64,000 nucleotides of DNA, from contig NZ_KB900614.1 in assembly GCF_000379065.1 (NCBI RefSeq), forward strand, positions 2,409,149 through 2,473,148. The letters are read 5' to 3'. This document shows, in pieces, positions 1 through 7,942 of the stretch. How positions within the stretch are numbered: position 1 is the stretch's first letter; every line of letters starts with the position of its first letter. The position numbers and the translations under genes were made by a program. This DNA comes from Salinispora mooreana (lineage in GTDB: Bacteria > Actinomycetota > Actinomycetes > Mycobacteriales > Micromonosporaceae). Below the pieces are notes generated by a model. That model saw only the letters and a list, made by a program, of their open reading frames with translations. It was not told where the DNA came from and did no database searches.

Positions 1-992
1 CAGGCCGCCTGCGAGATGGTCCGGAACAGCGGCTTCGCGTCGATCGTGTCGATCACCGTGCCGTCGAGACGGCCACGCAGGTCGAAGGTGCCGCCGTCCT
101 GCACCGCCGTCATGAACTCGTCGCTGACCCGGACCGAGTTGTTGGCGTTCTGGTATTGCACGCTGACGATGTCCGCGCCGCCCAGGTCCATGTCGAAACC
201 GGCGTCGCGCAGCGCACGGACCTTGTCCTCCTCGCGCGCCTTGGTGACCACGAACTCCTCGATGTCCGGGTGGTCGACGTCGAGGATGACCATCTTGGCC
301 GCCCGCCGGGTCGCGCCGCCGGACTTGATGGTGCCAGCCGACGCGTCGGCACCGCGCATGAAGCTGACCGGGCCGGAGGCGGTGCCGCCGGAGGAGAGCA
401 ACTCCTTTGAGGAGCGGATCCGGGAGAGGTTGACCCCGGAGCCGGAGCCGCCCTTGAAGATCAGCCCCTCCTCCTTGTACCAGTCCAGGATGGAGTCCAT
501 CGAGTCGTCAACGGCGAGGATGAAGCACGCGCTGACCTGCTGCGGCGAGGAGGTGCCGACGTTGAACCAGACCGGCGAGTTGAAGCTGAACACCTGGTGC
601 AGCAGCATCCAGGTCAACTCGTGGGCGAAGATCTCGGCGTCGGCCGGGGTGGCGAAGTAGCCGTACTCCTCACCGGCGGTGCGGTAGGTGGCGACAACCC
701 GGTCGATCAGCTGCCGAAGCGACCACTCCCGCTCCGGGGTCCCCACCGCACCCCGGAAGTACTTGGTGGTCACGATGTTGGCCGCGTTGACGCTCCACTC
801 CTGTGGGAACTCCACGCCGCGCTGCTCGAAGTTGATCGAGCCGTCCCGCCAGTTCGTCATCACGACGTCCCGACGCTCCCAGGTCACCTCGTCGTACGGG
901 TGGATCCCCTCGGTGGTCCACACCCGCTCGACTTTCAGACCCACTGCCGCCTTGCTCCGTGACTTGCTCGTTGTCACACCGTCCCCCGGCAT
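1..992 (-). CDS. nrdJ: Vitamin B12-dependent (class II) ribonucleotide reductase, N-terminal part
   Basis: This enzyme makes deoxyribonucleotides from ribonucleotides using adenosylcobalamin. The visible 330 residues match the N-terminal part of the NrdJ family, including the segments FSFNSPVWFNVG, SACFILAVDDSMDSI and KGGSGSGVNLSRIRSS, which form the start of the catalytic barrel; the cysteine in SACF is the expected redox-active one. The gene runs off the left edge, so the 3' end is missing. I chose the ATG at 992 because the reading opens directly into family-like sequence. It lies 56 bases downstream of nrdR on the same strand, so the two probably form a nrdR-nrdJ operon controlled by the NrdR boxes upstream of nrdR. 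Confidence 0.95.
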   Translation of the reverse strand, partial: MPGDGVTTSKSRSKAAVGLKVERVWTTEGIHPYDEVTWERRDVVMTNWRDGSINFEQRGVEFPQEWSVNAANIVTTKYFRGAVGTPEREWSLRQLIDRVVATYRTAGEEYGYFATPADAEIFAHELTWMLLHQVFSFNSPVWFNVGTSSPQQVSACFILAVDDSMDSILDWYKEEGLIFKGGSGSGVNLSRIRSSKELLSSGGTASGPVSFMRGADASAGTIKSGGATRRAAKMVILDVDHPDIEEFVVTKAREEDKVRALRDAGFDMDLGGADIVSVQYQNANNSVRVSDEFMTAVQDGGTFDLRGRLDGTVIDTIDAKPLFRTISQAA

Positions 993-1048
993 CTCATCGC
1001 CCCTCGTCCGCGCCCCATGCGCGGCCCTACCGTCTAACCGTCCACGTC

Positions 1049-1555
1049 TTACGCGCGGCCCGCACTGGTGCGGCCGGCTGTCCCGACCGCCTCGGCCTCC
1101 TCGCGAACTTGCGCCGCGGTCCGCAGCGTCTCGATCTCCCGCTCGAAGTCGGCGAGCGACTCGAACGACCGGTAGACGCTGGCAAACCGGAGGTAGGCCA
1201 CCTCGTCCAGGTCCCGCAGCGGCCCCAGGATGGCCAGCCCGACCTCGTGGCTGGGGAGCTCGGCCGCGCCCTTGGCCCGCACGGTCTCCTCGACCTTCTG
1301 CGCCAGCAGGGCAATGGAGTCGTCGTCAACCGGACGGCCCTGGCACGCCTTCCGTACCCCGCCGATGATCTTCGTGCGGCTGAAGGGTTCGGTGACCCCG
1401 CTGCGTTTGACGACCGCGAGGACCGCCTCCTCCACCGTGGTGAACCGCTTGCCGCACTCTGGGCAGGAGCGCCGGCGCCGGATCAGCTGGCCGTCATCGG
1501 CTTCCCGCGAGTCAACGACCCGGGAGTCGGGGTGCCGGCAGTACGGACACCGCAT
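1049..1555 (-). CDS. nrdR: Transcriptional repressor NrdR
   Basis: NrdR represses ribonucleotide reductase genes when dATP is plentiful. The protein (168 residues) begins with a zinc ribbon, [15 protein letters not shown] followed about 15 residues later by [10 protein letters not shown], giving two CxxC pairs, and continues with an ATP-cone ([16 protein letters not shown] and [10 protein letters not shown]). It is slightly longer than typical 150-160-residue family members because of an alanine-rich tail. It is the first gene of the presumed nrdR-nrdJ operon and is divergent from lexA. Two NrdR-box-like sites lie upstream, so autoregulation is likely. Confidence 0.97.
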   Translation of the reverse strand: MRCPYCRHPDSRVVDSREADDGQLIRRRRSCPECGKRFTTVEEAVLAVVKRSGVTEPFSRTKIIGGVRKACQGRPVDDDSIALLAQKVEETVRAKGAAELPSHEVGLAILGPLRDLDEVAYLRFASVYRSFESLADFEREIETLRTAAQVREEAEAVGTAGRTSAGRA

Positions 1556-1680
1556 GGAGCCCGACCTCCTTCATCGGCCGTGGGCCGATTCGGGCCGCAC
1601 CCGGACACGCGTCATCACGGCGGAGCCGTCCTTTCGACGGTCTCCGCCGTGCTGGCGGATGAAGTGCGGTCCGTAGTCGA

Positions 1681-1696
1681 ACCCAACCTATAGGCA
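1681..1696. promoter_or_regulatory. Candidate NrdR box 1 (proximal to nrdR)
   Basis: ACCCAACCTATAGGCA partly matches the general NrdR box ACACTATATNTAGTGT. It is weaker than its partner at 1712, but the two centres are 31 bases apart, which is the three-turn spacing known for NrdR box pairs. It sits about 125 bases upstream of nrdR. Confidence 0.55.
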
Positions 1697-1711
1697 ACTA
1701 ACGCCCAATGA

Positions 1712-1727
1712 CTACTACATCTAGGGG
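1712..1727. promoter_or_regulatory. Candidate NrdR box 2
   Basis: CTACTACATCTAGGGG keeps the core of the NrdR consensus (AC-TA-ATNTAG). With the site at 1681 it forms a pair with 31-base centre spacing, consistent with cooperative NrdR binding and autoregulation of nrdR-nrdJ. Confidence 0.65.
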
Positions 1728-1912
1728 TTGACCGTATGTCGCCCGGGAACTGAGGTCAAGTTGGCGAGCCTGTCCGGCGCGTCACCAAGCGACCTGGCTC
1801 ACCCCGCCGACGTAGCCCGCACCACCGACGCCAACGGCACCGTGAATTCCAACCCCCTGCACCCCCGAATCGGTACGGGCCATTCCGACCAACCACCCCT
1901 CGAGCCCGAAAT

Positions 1913-1928
1913 TAGAACACAAGTACGA
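1913..1928. promoter_or_regulatory. SOS (LexA) box upstream of lexA
   Basis: TAGAACACAAGTACGA matches the actinobacterial/Gram-positive LexA operator TCGAAC-N4-GTTCGA at 10 of 12 fixed positions. It lies about 200 bases before lexA in the otherwise empty nrdR-lexA interval (1556-2125), so lexA is probably self-repressed. Confidence 0.7.
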
Positions 1929-2125
1929 CCCGTCATACTATCTACCAGAACAGGAGTGCGGCCCAGGCGGAAACCACCCCCGACACGCCGGTCAAGGTCG
2001 TACAGATGTTTGAAGAAGGCTGATCTCGCCTATACGGTCAAGGACGACCGGCTCACGACGGACTTCCGCCGCGAGCCAACACCACGAGCGACGGGGCACC
2101 CAAGCGCCGACCAGGGAGGACGGAC

Positions 2126-2911
2126 GTGACCGAGGACCGGACCAACCGGCCGAAGAGCCCGCAGCAGATCACCGAGGCGGGCACGGCGAGCACCCGCCGT
2201 CGACGTGCCGCGCGGGGCCGCACCGGTTCGCCCGCTGTACGTCCGGTCACCCCCGTCGTCAGCGCATTCCCCGAACCGGCAACCGTTGACCTCACCGCCC
2301 GGCAGCGGCGGATCCTGGAGTTCATTCGCACCTGGGTCGAGCGACACGGCTACCCGCCGAGCGTGCGCGAGATCGGCGAGGCGGTTGGGCTGGTGTCGCC
2401 GTCCAGCGTCGCCTACCAGCTCAAGGAGCTGGAGAAGAAGGGCTTTCTGCGCCGCGACCCGAACCGGCCGCGCGCGGTTGATGTCCGGCCCCCCAGCGAC
2501 GCCCTCGACGACGAGGAGGCGCTCGCACAGCGGCCGGTCCCGGCCTATGTGCCGATGCTGGGCCGGATCGCCGCCGGCGGTCCGATCCTCGCCGAACAGG
2601 CCATCGAAGACATCTTCCCTCTCCCCCGCGAGTTGGTCGGCGAGGGGGAGGTCTTCATGCTCCAGGTCAAGGGCGACTCGATGCTGGACGCGGCGATCTG
2701 CGACGGCGACTGGGTGGTTGTCCGACAGCAACCCACCGCTGAATCCGGCGACATCGTCGCCGCCATGCTCGACGGCGAGGCGACGGTGAAGACCTACCGG
2801 CGGCGGGACGGCCATGTCTGGCTGATGCCGCAGAACCCCGCCTTCGACCCGATCCCGGGCGACGACGCCACCATCATGGGCCGGGTCGTCACGGTGCTCC
2901 GCCGCATCTGA
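2126..2911 (+). CDS. lexA: LexA repressor (SOS regulator)
   Basis: LexA represses SOS genes and cleaves itself when activated by RecA filaments. After a 50-residue basic, low-complexity extension, the winged-helix DNA-binding domain spans about residues 54-122 ([41 protein letters not shown]). The protease domain follows, with the self-cleavage bond at Ala150-Gly151 (RIAAGGPI) and the catalytic pair Ser185 (GDSMLDAA) and Lys222 (ATVKTY). The GTG start at 2126 has a good ribosome site (AGGGAGGA) six bases upstream. The gene carries a LexA box upstream and shares this window with recA, which has another. Identity is secure. Confidence 0.98.
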   Translation: MTEDRTNRPKSPQQITEAGTASTRRRRAARGRTGSPAVRPVTPVVSAFPEPATVDLTARQRRILEFIRTWVERHGYPPSVREIGEAVGLVSPSSVAYQLKELEKKGFLRRDPNRPRAVDVRPPSDALDDEEALAQRPVPAYVPMLGRIAAGGPILAEQAIEDIFPLPRELVGEGEVFMLQVKGDSMLDAAICDGDWVVVRQQPTAESGDIVAAMLDGEATVKTYRRRDGHVWLMPQNPAFDPIPGDDATIMGRVVTVLRRI

Positions 2912-2965
2912 CCAACAACGGCGGTCGGAGCAGCCAGACCAGCAACGGCTGCCGTAGCCACCAGA

Positions 2966-4558
2966 TCAGTAGCGGCCGCCGTATTGGTCGCGCCCGCCGC
3001 CCGGCTCCGGTCCGGGCCCGCTCGGGCCGGAGCCAGAAGCACGGCGCCGACCAGCACGCGGAGCGGCCCCACCGCCGTCGCGGTGCGGCGGTTGGGCCCG
3101 GCCACCGCCGTACACGCCACCACCGGCTCCCCCGCCATACACACCGCCGCCCCGGCTCCCACCGGGTGCACGACCGCCACCGGCCCCCTGACCGTTGCCC
3201 GCAGCGGGACGGGGGCCACCGGCACCGCCGGCGGGCCGCCTGCCATAGACACCGGCAGCGGGACGGCCTCCCTCCGCCGGGCGGCCACCGCCATTCCCGC
3301 CCTTGTCGGCCGGAGCGGCCGCCCGGCCCGGCGCCTGGCGCACCCCGTGGACCCCGGCGACCGGCGCACCGCCGTAACCAGCGCCGCGGGGGCGGTCGGT
3401 GGGGTCGCGCGTCCCCTTGTCAGTGGCCGACTTGCCGGCACCCGCAGTCTTGGCCGGTCGGCGCCGGGCCCGTACGACACCGGTTACGCCCGCCCCGACC
3501 AGCCCCACACCGATCAGGCCCACAACCCCGATGACCAGGTACGCCTTCCCTTGCACGGAGAGGCTGTCGAACCAGGAGGCCGTTGACTCCTCCGCTCCGT
3601 CGGCGTTCGCCCCCGGGGCTGGCTCCGTCTTCGCCGTCGGCGCGTACGACAGGATGTCGATCGGCTCGCCGTCGTCGAGTGAGCCGGCGTCGGACACGGT
3701 CAGAAAGGTCTTGCCGTCCGGGGTGTAGGTAATCGCCTCACCGAACGGATCCGCGAGCGGAGTCACCCGTGGTTCCGTCGTCGTCAGCGCCGTCACAAGG
3801 TCACCGTCGGCGACGTCGTACTCGAAGGCGTCCGCGTAGGTGCGCAGCACCACCCGCGCGCCATCCGGGGAACGGGCGGCCCCGGTGATCGCCGTACGCC
3901 CGGGTGCCTCGAACGCGTTCTCCGTCTCGGTCGTCGGCAGCTCCACCTCACCGAGCTTCTTCATCTTCCCCGGTTCGGTGTCGCCGCTGGGTAGTTCTCC
4001 ATCAACGGTGAAGATCTCGGCCTTGCCGGAGAAGACCTTGGTGATGATCACCGGTACGCCGTCATCGTCGATGACCAGAGCCTCGGCGTCCCGCGGCTCG
4101 TTGTCCGGGTAGGCGAGTCGGTGCAGCGTCAGCCTCTCGTCACCGCTCACCGGCACGCTCCACACCGCCACCCGCTCCCGGCTGCTGGGCGCGTTGTCGC
4201 CGGTGTCGGCGACCCAGAGGGTCTTTCCGTCTGGCGACAACGCCAGGTCCTCAGTGTCCAGGGGACCGGCGACGGAGTAGCGGACCGGGTCCCCGGTGAT
4301 CTCGCAGTCGGCGTCCAGGAAGAAGACCCGCTGGTGACTCTCGACGTTGGTGCTGTCGTTGATCACGATGTAACCGGTCTCGGTGGCCACCAGCCCAGAC
4401 AGCTCCCGCAGCCGGTCGTCGGTGACGGTGCACCGCTTCTGCCCCTCCGCCGCAGCCGGCGACGGCACCATGACCAGGAGTACACCGATGGCTACCACGG
4501 CTGCCCCCAGCAGGCTGAGGGCACCCGTGGCCAGGGTGAGAAGGCGACGCATCCACAT
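2966..4558 (-). CDS. Secreted or membrane-anchored beta-propeller-like protein with glycine-rich tail
   Basis: I do not recognise a named family. The N-terminus has a basic region and a hydrophobic segment (LTLATGALSLLGAAVVAIGVLLVMV) ending at a likely signal-peptidase site. About 300 residues with WD/YncE-like repeats follow (LSPDGKTLWVADTGDN, RSPDGARVVLRTY, YTPDGKTFLTVSD), which suggests an extracytoplasmic beta-propeller. A second hydrophobic helix near residue 345 (YLVIGVVGLIGVGLVGAGV) precedes a basic stop and a cytoplasmic tail of roughly 150 residues very rich in Gly, Pro and Ala with YGGG repeats. The topology is therefore an external sensor-like domain with an internal disordered tail. 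The start is taken at ATG 4558; a GTG at 4591 would add 11 residues. It follows hflX by about 40 bases on the same strand and may be co-transcribed. Confidence 0.75.
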   Translation of the reverse strand: MWMRRLLTLATGALSLLGAAVVAIGVLLVMVPSPAAAEGQKRCTVTDDRLRELSGLVATETGYIVINDSTNVESHQRVFFLDADCEITGDPVRYSVAGPLDTEDLALSPDGKTLWVADTGDNAPSSRERVAVWSVPVSGDERLTLHRLAYPDNEPRDAEALVIDDDGVPVIITKVFSGKAEIFTVDGELPSGDTEPGKMKKLGEVELPTTETENAFEAPGRTAITGAARSPDGARVVLRTYADAFEYDVADGDLVTALTTTEPRVTPLADPFGEAITYTPDGKTFLTVSDAGSLDDGEPIDILSYAPTAKTEPAPGANADGAEESTASWFDSLSVQGKAYLVIGVVGLIGVGLVGAGVTGVVRARRRPAKTAGAGKSATDKGTRDPTDRPRGAGYGGAPVAGVHGVRQAPGRAAAPADKGGNGGGRPAEGGRPAAGVYGRRPAGGAGGPRPAAGNGQGAGGGRAPGGSRGGGVYGGGAGGGVYGGGRAQPPHRDGGGAAPRAGRRRASGSGPSGPGPEPGGGRDQYGGRY

Positions 4559-4600
4559 AGTGTCGCATGGCGGCAGATCACCGCAGCCCACACGGAACGG

Positions 4601-6073
4601 CTACGAACGCACCCCAAAGCCCACCGCCGTCGGCTCCGGCGCGGTTGCCTCGGTCGACTGGAAGGGCGCCAACTCGGCGGCGAGCGCCGCACTGACCCGG
4701 GCCTGCAGCAAAGTACCCTCGGGCAGGTGCGCCGTGCTGAGCACCTCGCCCTGCTGGTGCACCCGGGCCACCAGGTCACCCCGCTCGTACGGCAGGACCG
4801 CGCGGACCTCCACCGCTGGGCGGGGTAGCCGGGTCTCGACCGCGCGGCGCAGGTCGGCAACGCCGTAGCCGGAGTGCGCGGAGACGAAGATCGCCTCCGG
4901 CCAGAGCCGCTTGAGCCGAAGCAGGGTCTCCGCATCGGCGGCGTCGGTCTTGTTGACGACCAGCAACTCCGGCAACCGGTCGGCACCCACCTCGGCGAGA
5001 ACGGCACGGACGGCACGAACCTGCTCTTCCGGGTCTGGGTGGGTGCCGTCAACGACATGCACCAACAGGTCGGCCTCCGCCACCTCCTCCAGGGTGGAGC
5101 GGAACGCCTCGACGATCTGGTGCGGCAGATGGCGCACGAAGCCCACTGTGTCGGAGAAGGTGAAGTGCCGCCCTTCTGCGGTGGTCGCCTTCCGGATCGT
5201 CGGGTCCAGCGTGGCGAAGAGCGCATTTTCCACCAGCACCCCGGCCCCGGTCAGCTGGTTCAACAGACTGGACTTGCCGGCGTTCGTGTAGCCCGCGATG
5301 GCCACCGCCGGCACCGCGTTGCGAGAGCGACGGGCGCGCTTGGTCTCGCGTACCGTGCGCATGGCTTTGATCTCCCGGCGCAGCCGGGAGATGCGGTGCC
5401 GGACCCGCCGTCGGTCGGTCTCCAGCTTGGTTTCACCCGGGCCACGCAGACCCACGCCGCCACCGGCACCACCGCCGCGGCCGGATCCACCACTCTGCCG
5501 GGAAAGGGTCTCACCCCAGCCCCGCAGGCGGGGTAGCAGGTACTCCAGCTGGGCCAACTCGACCTGCGCCTTACCCTCCCGACTCTTCGCGTGCTGGGCG
5601 AAGATATCCAGAATGAGGGCGGTGCGATCGACGACCTTCACCTTGGTGCGCTGCTCCAGGTTGCGAAGCTGGGACGGGGAGAGCTCCCCGTCGCAGATCA
5701 CCGTGTCGGCGCCGCTGGAGAGCACGGCCGCCCCCAGGTCATCCACCTTGCCGCGGCCAACGTAGGTGGCCGGGTCGGGCCGTTGCCGGCGCTGGATCAG
5801 CCCCTCAAGAACCTGCGAGCCGGCCGTCTCGGCCAGCGCCGCCAGCTCCGCGAGGGAATTCTCGGCATCCTGCTGCGACCCCTCGGTCCACACCCCGACC
5901 AGGACGACCCGCTCCAGTCGGAGCTGGCGGTACTCGACCTCGGTGACGTCGGTCAGCTCGGTGGAGAGGCCGGGGACCCGCCGCAGCGCCTGCCGCTCCG
6001 ACAGCTCGAACTCACCGGTGGTGGCGTCGAACCCGTCGCCCTCGTCGGGAAGGAAGGTCTCCTGCTCTGGCAA
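4601..6073 (-). CDS. hflX: Ribosome-associated GTPase HflX
   Basis: HflX binds the large ribosomal subunit and splits stalled or hibernating ribosomes under stress. The 490-residue protein has the HflX N-terminal domain, then a glycine-rich linker (SGGSGRGGGAGGGVGLRGPGE) and a helical segment of RR-rich repeats. A TRAFAC GTPase domain follows: G1 GYTNAGKSS from about residue 261, G3 DTVGFVRHLP and G4 NKTD. A short C-terminal domain ends the protein. It is divergent from the malic enzyme gene; the 248-base spacer (6074-6321) must hold both promoters. Length and motif order are normal for the family. Confidence 0.96.
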   Translation of the reverse strand: MPEQETFLPDEGDGFDATTGEFELSERQALRRVPGLSTELTDVTEVEYRQLRLERVVLVGVWTEGSQQDAENSLAELAALAETAGSQVLEGLIQRRQRPDPATYVGRGKVDDLGAAVLSSGADTVICDGELSPSQLRNLEQRTKVKVVDRTALILDIFAQHAKSREGKAQVELAQLEYLLPRLRGWGETLSRQSGGSGRGGGAGGGVGLRGPGETKLETDRRRVRHRISRLRREIKAMRTVRETKRARRSRNAVPAVAIAGYTNAGKSSLLNQLTGAGVLVENALFATLDPTIRKATTAEGRHFTFSDTVGFVRHLPHQIVEAFRSTLEEVAEADLLVHVVDGTHPDPEEQVRAVRAVLAEVGADRLPELLVVNKTDAADAETLLRLKRLWPEAIFVSAHSGYGVADLRRAVETRLPRPAVEVRAVLPYERGDLVARVHQQGEVLSTAHLPEGTLLQARVSAALAAELAPFQSTEATAPEPTAVGFGVRS

Positions 6074-6321
6074 ACCGCGCCTCCTGTCTGTGTTGGCCGC
6101 CCCGGGCCGTGCTGCTGACCGCGGTGGGCGTCGGCGGGCTGTTTGCCCGCCGCATTGCTGGGAAATTGCGGCCGGCTCCCCGCAATCCTGACATGTGACA
6201 ACGCCACCCGCATCGGCAATATGCCCGGACTACCCGCTGGTATCGGGGTCGGATGCGGTGCCGTCACCGGGGGCGAGTAGAAATGCGAGGCGAGTCGTTC
6301 AGCATCATCGGAAGGAACTGT

Positions 6322-7794
6322 GTGGCCACCACCCGACTGCCGAGTGCCGGATTCTCGATCACGGTCCGGATCGCAGTAACCGCGGATGCCTCCTCCATCG
6401 GGCGGTTGACCACCACGGTCGGCGAGGCCGGGGCGATCGTCACCGCGCTCGACGTGGTCGACTCCGACCACACCCACGTCACCGTCGACCTGACCTGCGA
6501 CACCGCCGACGCCAACCACGCCGACCAGGTGGTTGACGCGCTCACCGCGCTCGACGGGGTTGACGTGCGCAAGGTCTCCGACCGCACGTTCCTGCTGCAC
6601 CTCGGCGGCAAGATCGAGGTCAGCCCGAAGGTCGCGCTACGCACCCGGGACGAGCTGTCCCGGGCGTACACCCCGGGGGTGGCCCGGGTCTGCCAGGCCA
6701 TCGCGGAGAACCCGGCGGACGCGCGGCGCCTGACCATCAAACGCAACACGGTGGCGGTGGTCAGCGACGGCTCCGCCGTACTTGGCCTGGGCAACCTCGG
6801 GCCGGCGGCGTCGCTGCCGGTGATGGAGGGCAAGGCGGCGCTGTTCAAGCGCTTCGGCGGGGTGGACGCCTGGCCCGTGGTGCTCGACACCCAGGACACC
6901 GACGAGATCGTCTCGATCGTCAAGGCGATCGCACCCGCGTACGGCGGGATCAACCTGGAGGACATCGCCGCGCCACGCTGCTTCGAGATCGAGGCACAGC
7001 TACGCGCGGCGCTGGACATTCCGGTCTTCCACGACGACCAGCACGGCACGGCGATCTGTGTGCTGGCCGCACTGACCAACGCGCTCCGCGTCGTCGGTAA
7101 GGATCTGGCGCAGGTACGGGTGGTGGTCTCGGGCGCGGGCGCCGCCGGCACCGCGATCATGAAGCTGCTGCTGCGCCAAGGCGTGGGCGACATCATCGCG
7201 TACGACCGGCAGGGTGCGCTGCACCGCGGGATGACCGGGCTGAACCCGGCCTGGCAGTGGCTGGCCGAACACACGAACCGGGAGAACTACTCCGGCGACC
7301 TGGCCGGGGCGGTCCGGGGCGCGGACGTCTTCATCGGCGTGAGCGCACCCAACCTGCTCACCGGGGACGACATCGCCGCCATGGCCAAGGACGCGATCGT
7401 GTTCGCGCTGGCGAACCCGGACCCGGAGGTTGACCCGCGGGAGGCGCGCAAGCACGCCGCCGTGGTCGCCACCGGCCGCTCCGACCAGCCCAACCAGATC
7501 AACAACGTGCTGGCCTTCCCCGGTGTGTTCCGGGGGATGCTGGACGCGCACGCGGAGGGCTTCACGGAGGAGATGGCGCTCGCCGCGGCCCAGGCCATCG
7601 CCGACGTCGTCGGCCAGGAGAAGATCAACCCGACGGTTATCGTCCCCAGCGTCTTCGACTCCCGGGTGGCCCCGGCCGTCGCCGCCGCCGTCCGCGCCGC
7701 CGCGCAGAACCCGGCGACCACCCCGCCGCCGGCCGCCGACTCCGGCCCGGCCGAGTTGCCCGAGATCGCCGCCAACGCGAGCGCCACCCCCTAG
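6322..7794 (+). CDS. NAD(P)-dependent malic enzyme with N-terminal ACT domain
   Basis: Malic enzyme oxidatively decarboxylates malate to pyruvate. An ACT-like regulatory domain occupies about the first 80 residues (FSITVRIAVTADASSIGRLT to SDRTFLLHLGGKIEV), followed by the catalytic domain: SRAYTPGVARVC, VSDGSAVLGLGNLGP, NLEDIAAPRCFEIE and FHDDQHGTAI for malate and metal binding, then a Rossmann fold with SGAGAAGTAI. I chose the GTG at 6322 because GAAGGA sits five bases before it; an upstream ATG at 6253 lacks a good site and would extend into non-homologous residues. The C-terminal 25 residues are Ala/Pro-rich. The stop codon lies inside a 19-base tandem duplication. Confidence 0.95.
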   Translation: MATTRLPSAGFSITVRIAVTADASSIGRLTTTVGEAGAIVTALDVVDSDHTHVTVDLTCDTADANHADQVVDALTALDGVDVRKVSDRTFLLHLGGKIEVSPKVALRTRDELSRAYTPGVARVCQAIAENPADARRLTIKRNTVAVVSDGSAVLGLGNLGPAASLPVMEGKAALFKRFGGVDAWPVVLDTQDTDEIVSIVKAIAPAYGGINLEDIAAPRCFEIEAQLRAALDIPVFHDDQHGTAICVLAALTNALRVVGKDLAQVRVVVSGAGAAGTAIMKLLLRQGVGDIIAYDRQGALHRGMTGLNPAWQWLAEHTNRENYSGDLAGAVRGADVFIGVSAPNLLTGDDIAAMAKDAIVFALANPDPEVDPREARKHAAVVATGRSDQPNQINNVLAFPGVFRGMLDAHAEGFTEEMALAAAQAIADVVGQEKINPTVIVPSVFDSRVAPAVAAAVRAAAQNPATTPPPAADSGPAELPEIAANASATP

Positions 7795-7819
7795 ACGCCC
7801 CGCCACCCCCTAGACGCCC
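7782..7819. repeat. 19-bp perfect tandem duplication over the malic enzyme stop codon
   Basis: CGCCACCCCCTAGACGCCC occurs twice head to tail (7782-7800 and 7801-7819), followed by a partial third copy. The first copy carries the stop codon of the malic enzyme gene; the second is downstream. It looks like a recent local duplication. Confidence 0.85.
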
Positions 7820-7942
7820 CGCCACCACCGCGCACCAGATCACCGCGACCAGCCGGTGTTCCGGGCGCGGTGTGGGCCGCAGTACAGCTGGTAACCGCAT
7901 TTCGGCGGTCCTCGGCAACCGCAGATGGTGGGATTCCAAGCG

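Noticed and set aside
6264-7274. Long minus-strand open frame opposite the malic enzyme gene
   Set aside because: It is a composition artefact of high-GC codon use; it lacks family resemblance, while the plus strand is a clear malic enzyme.
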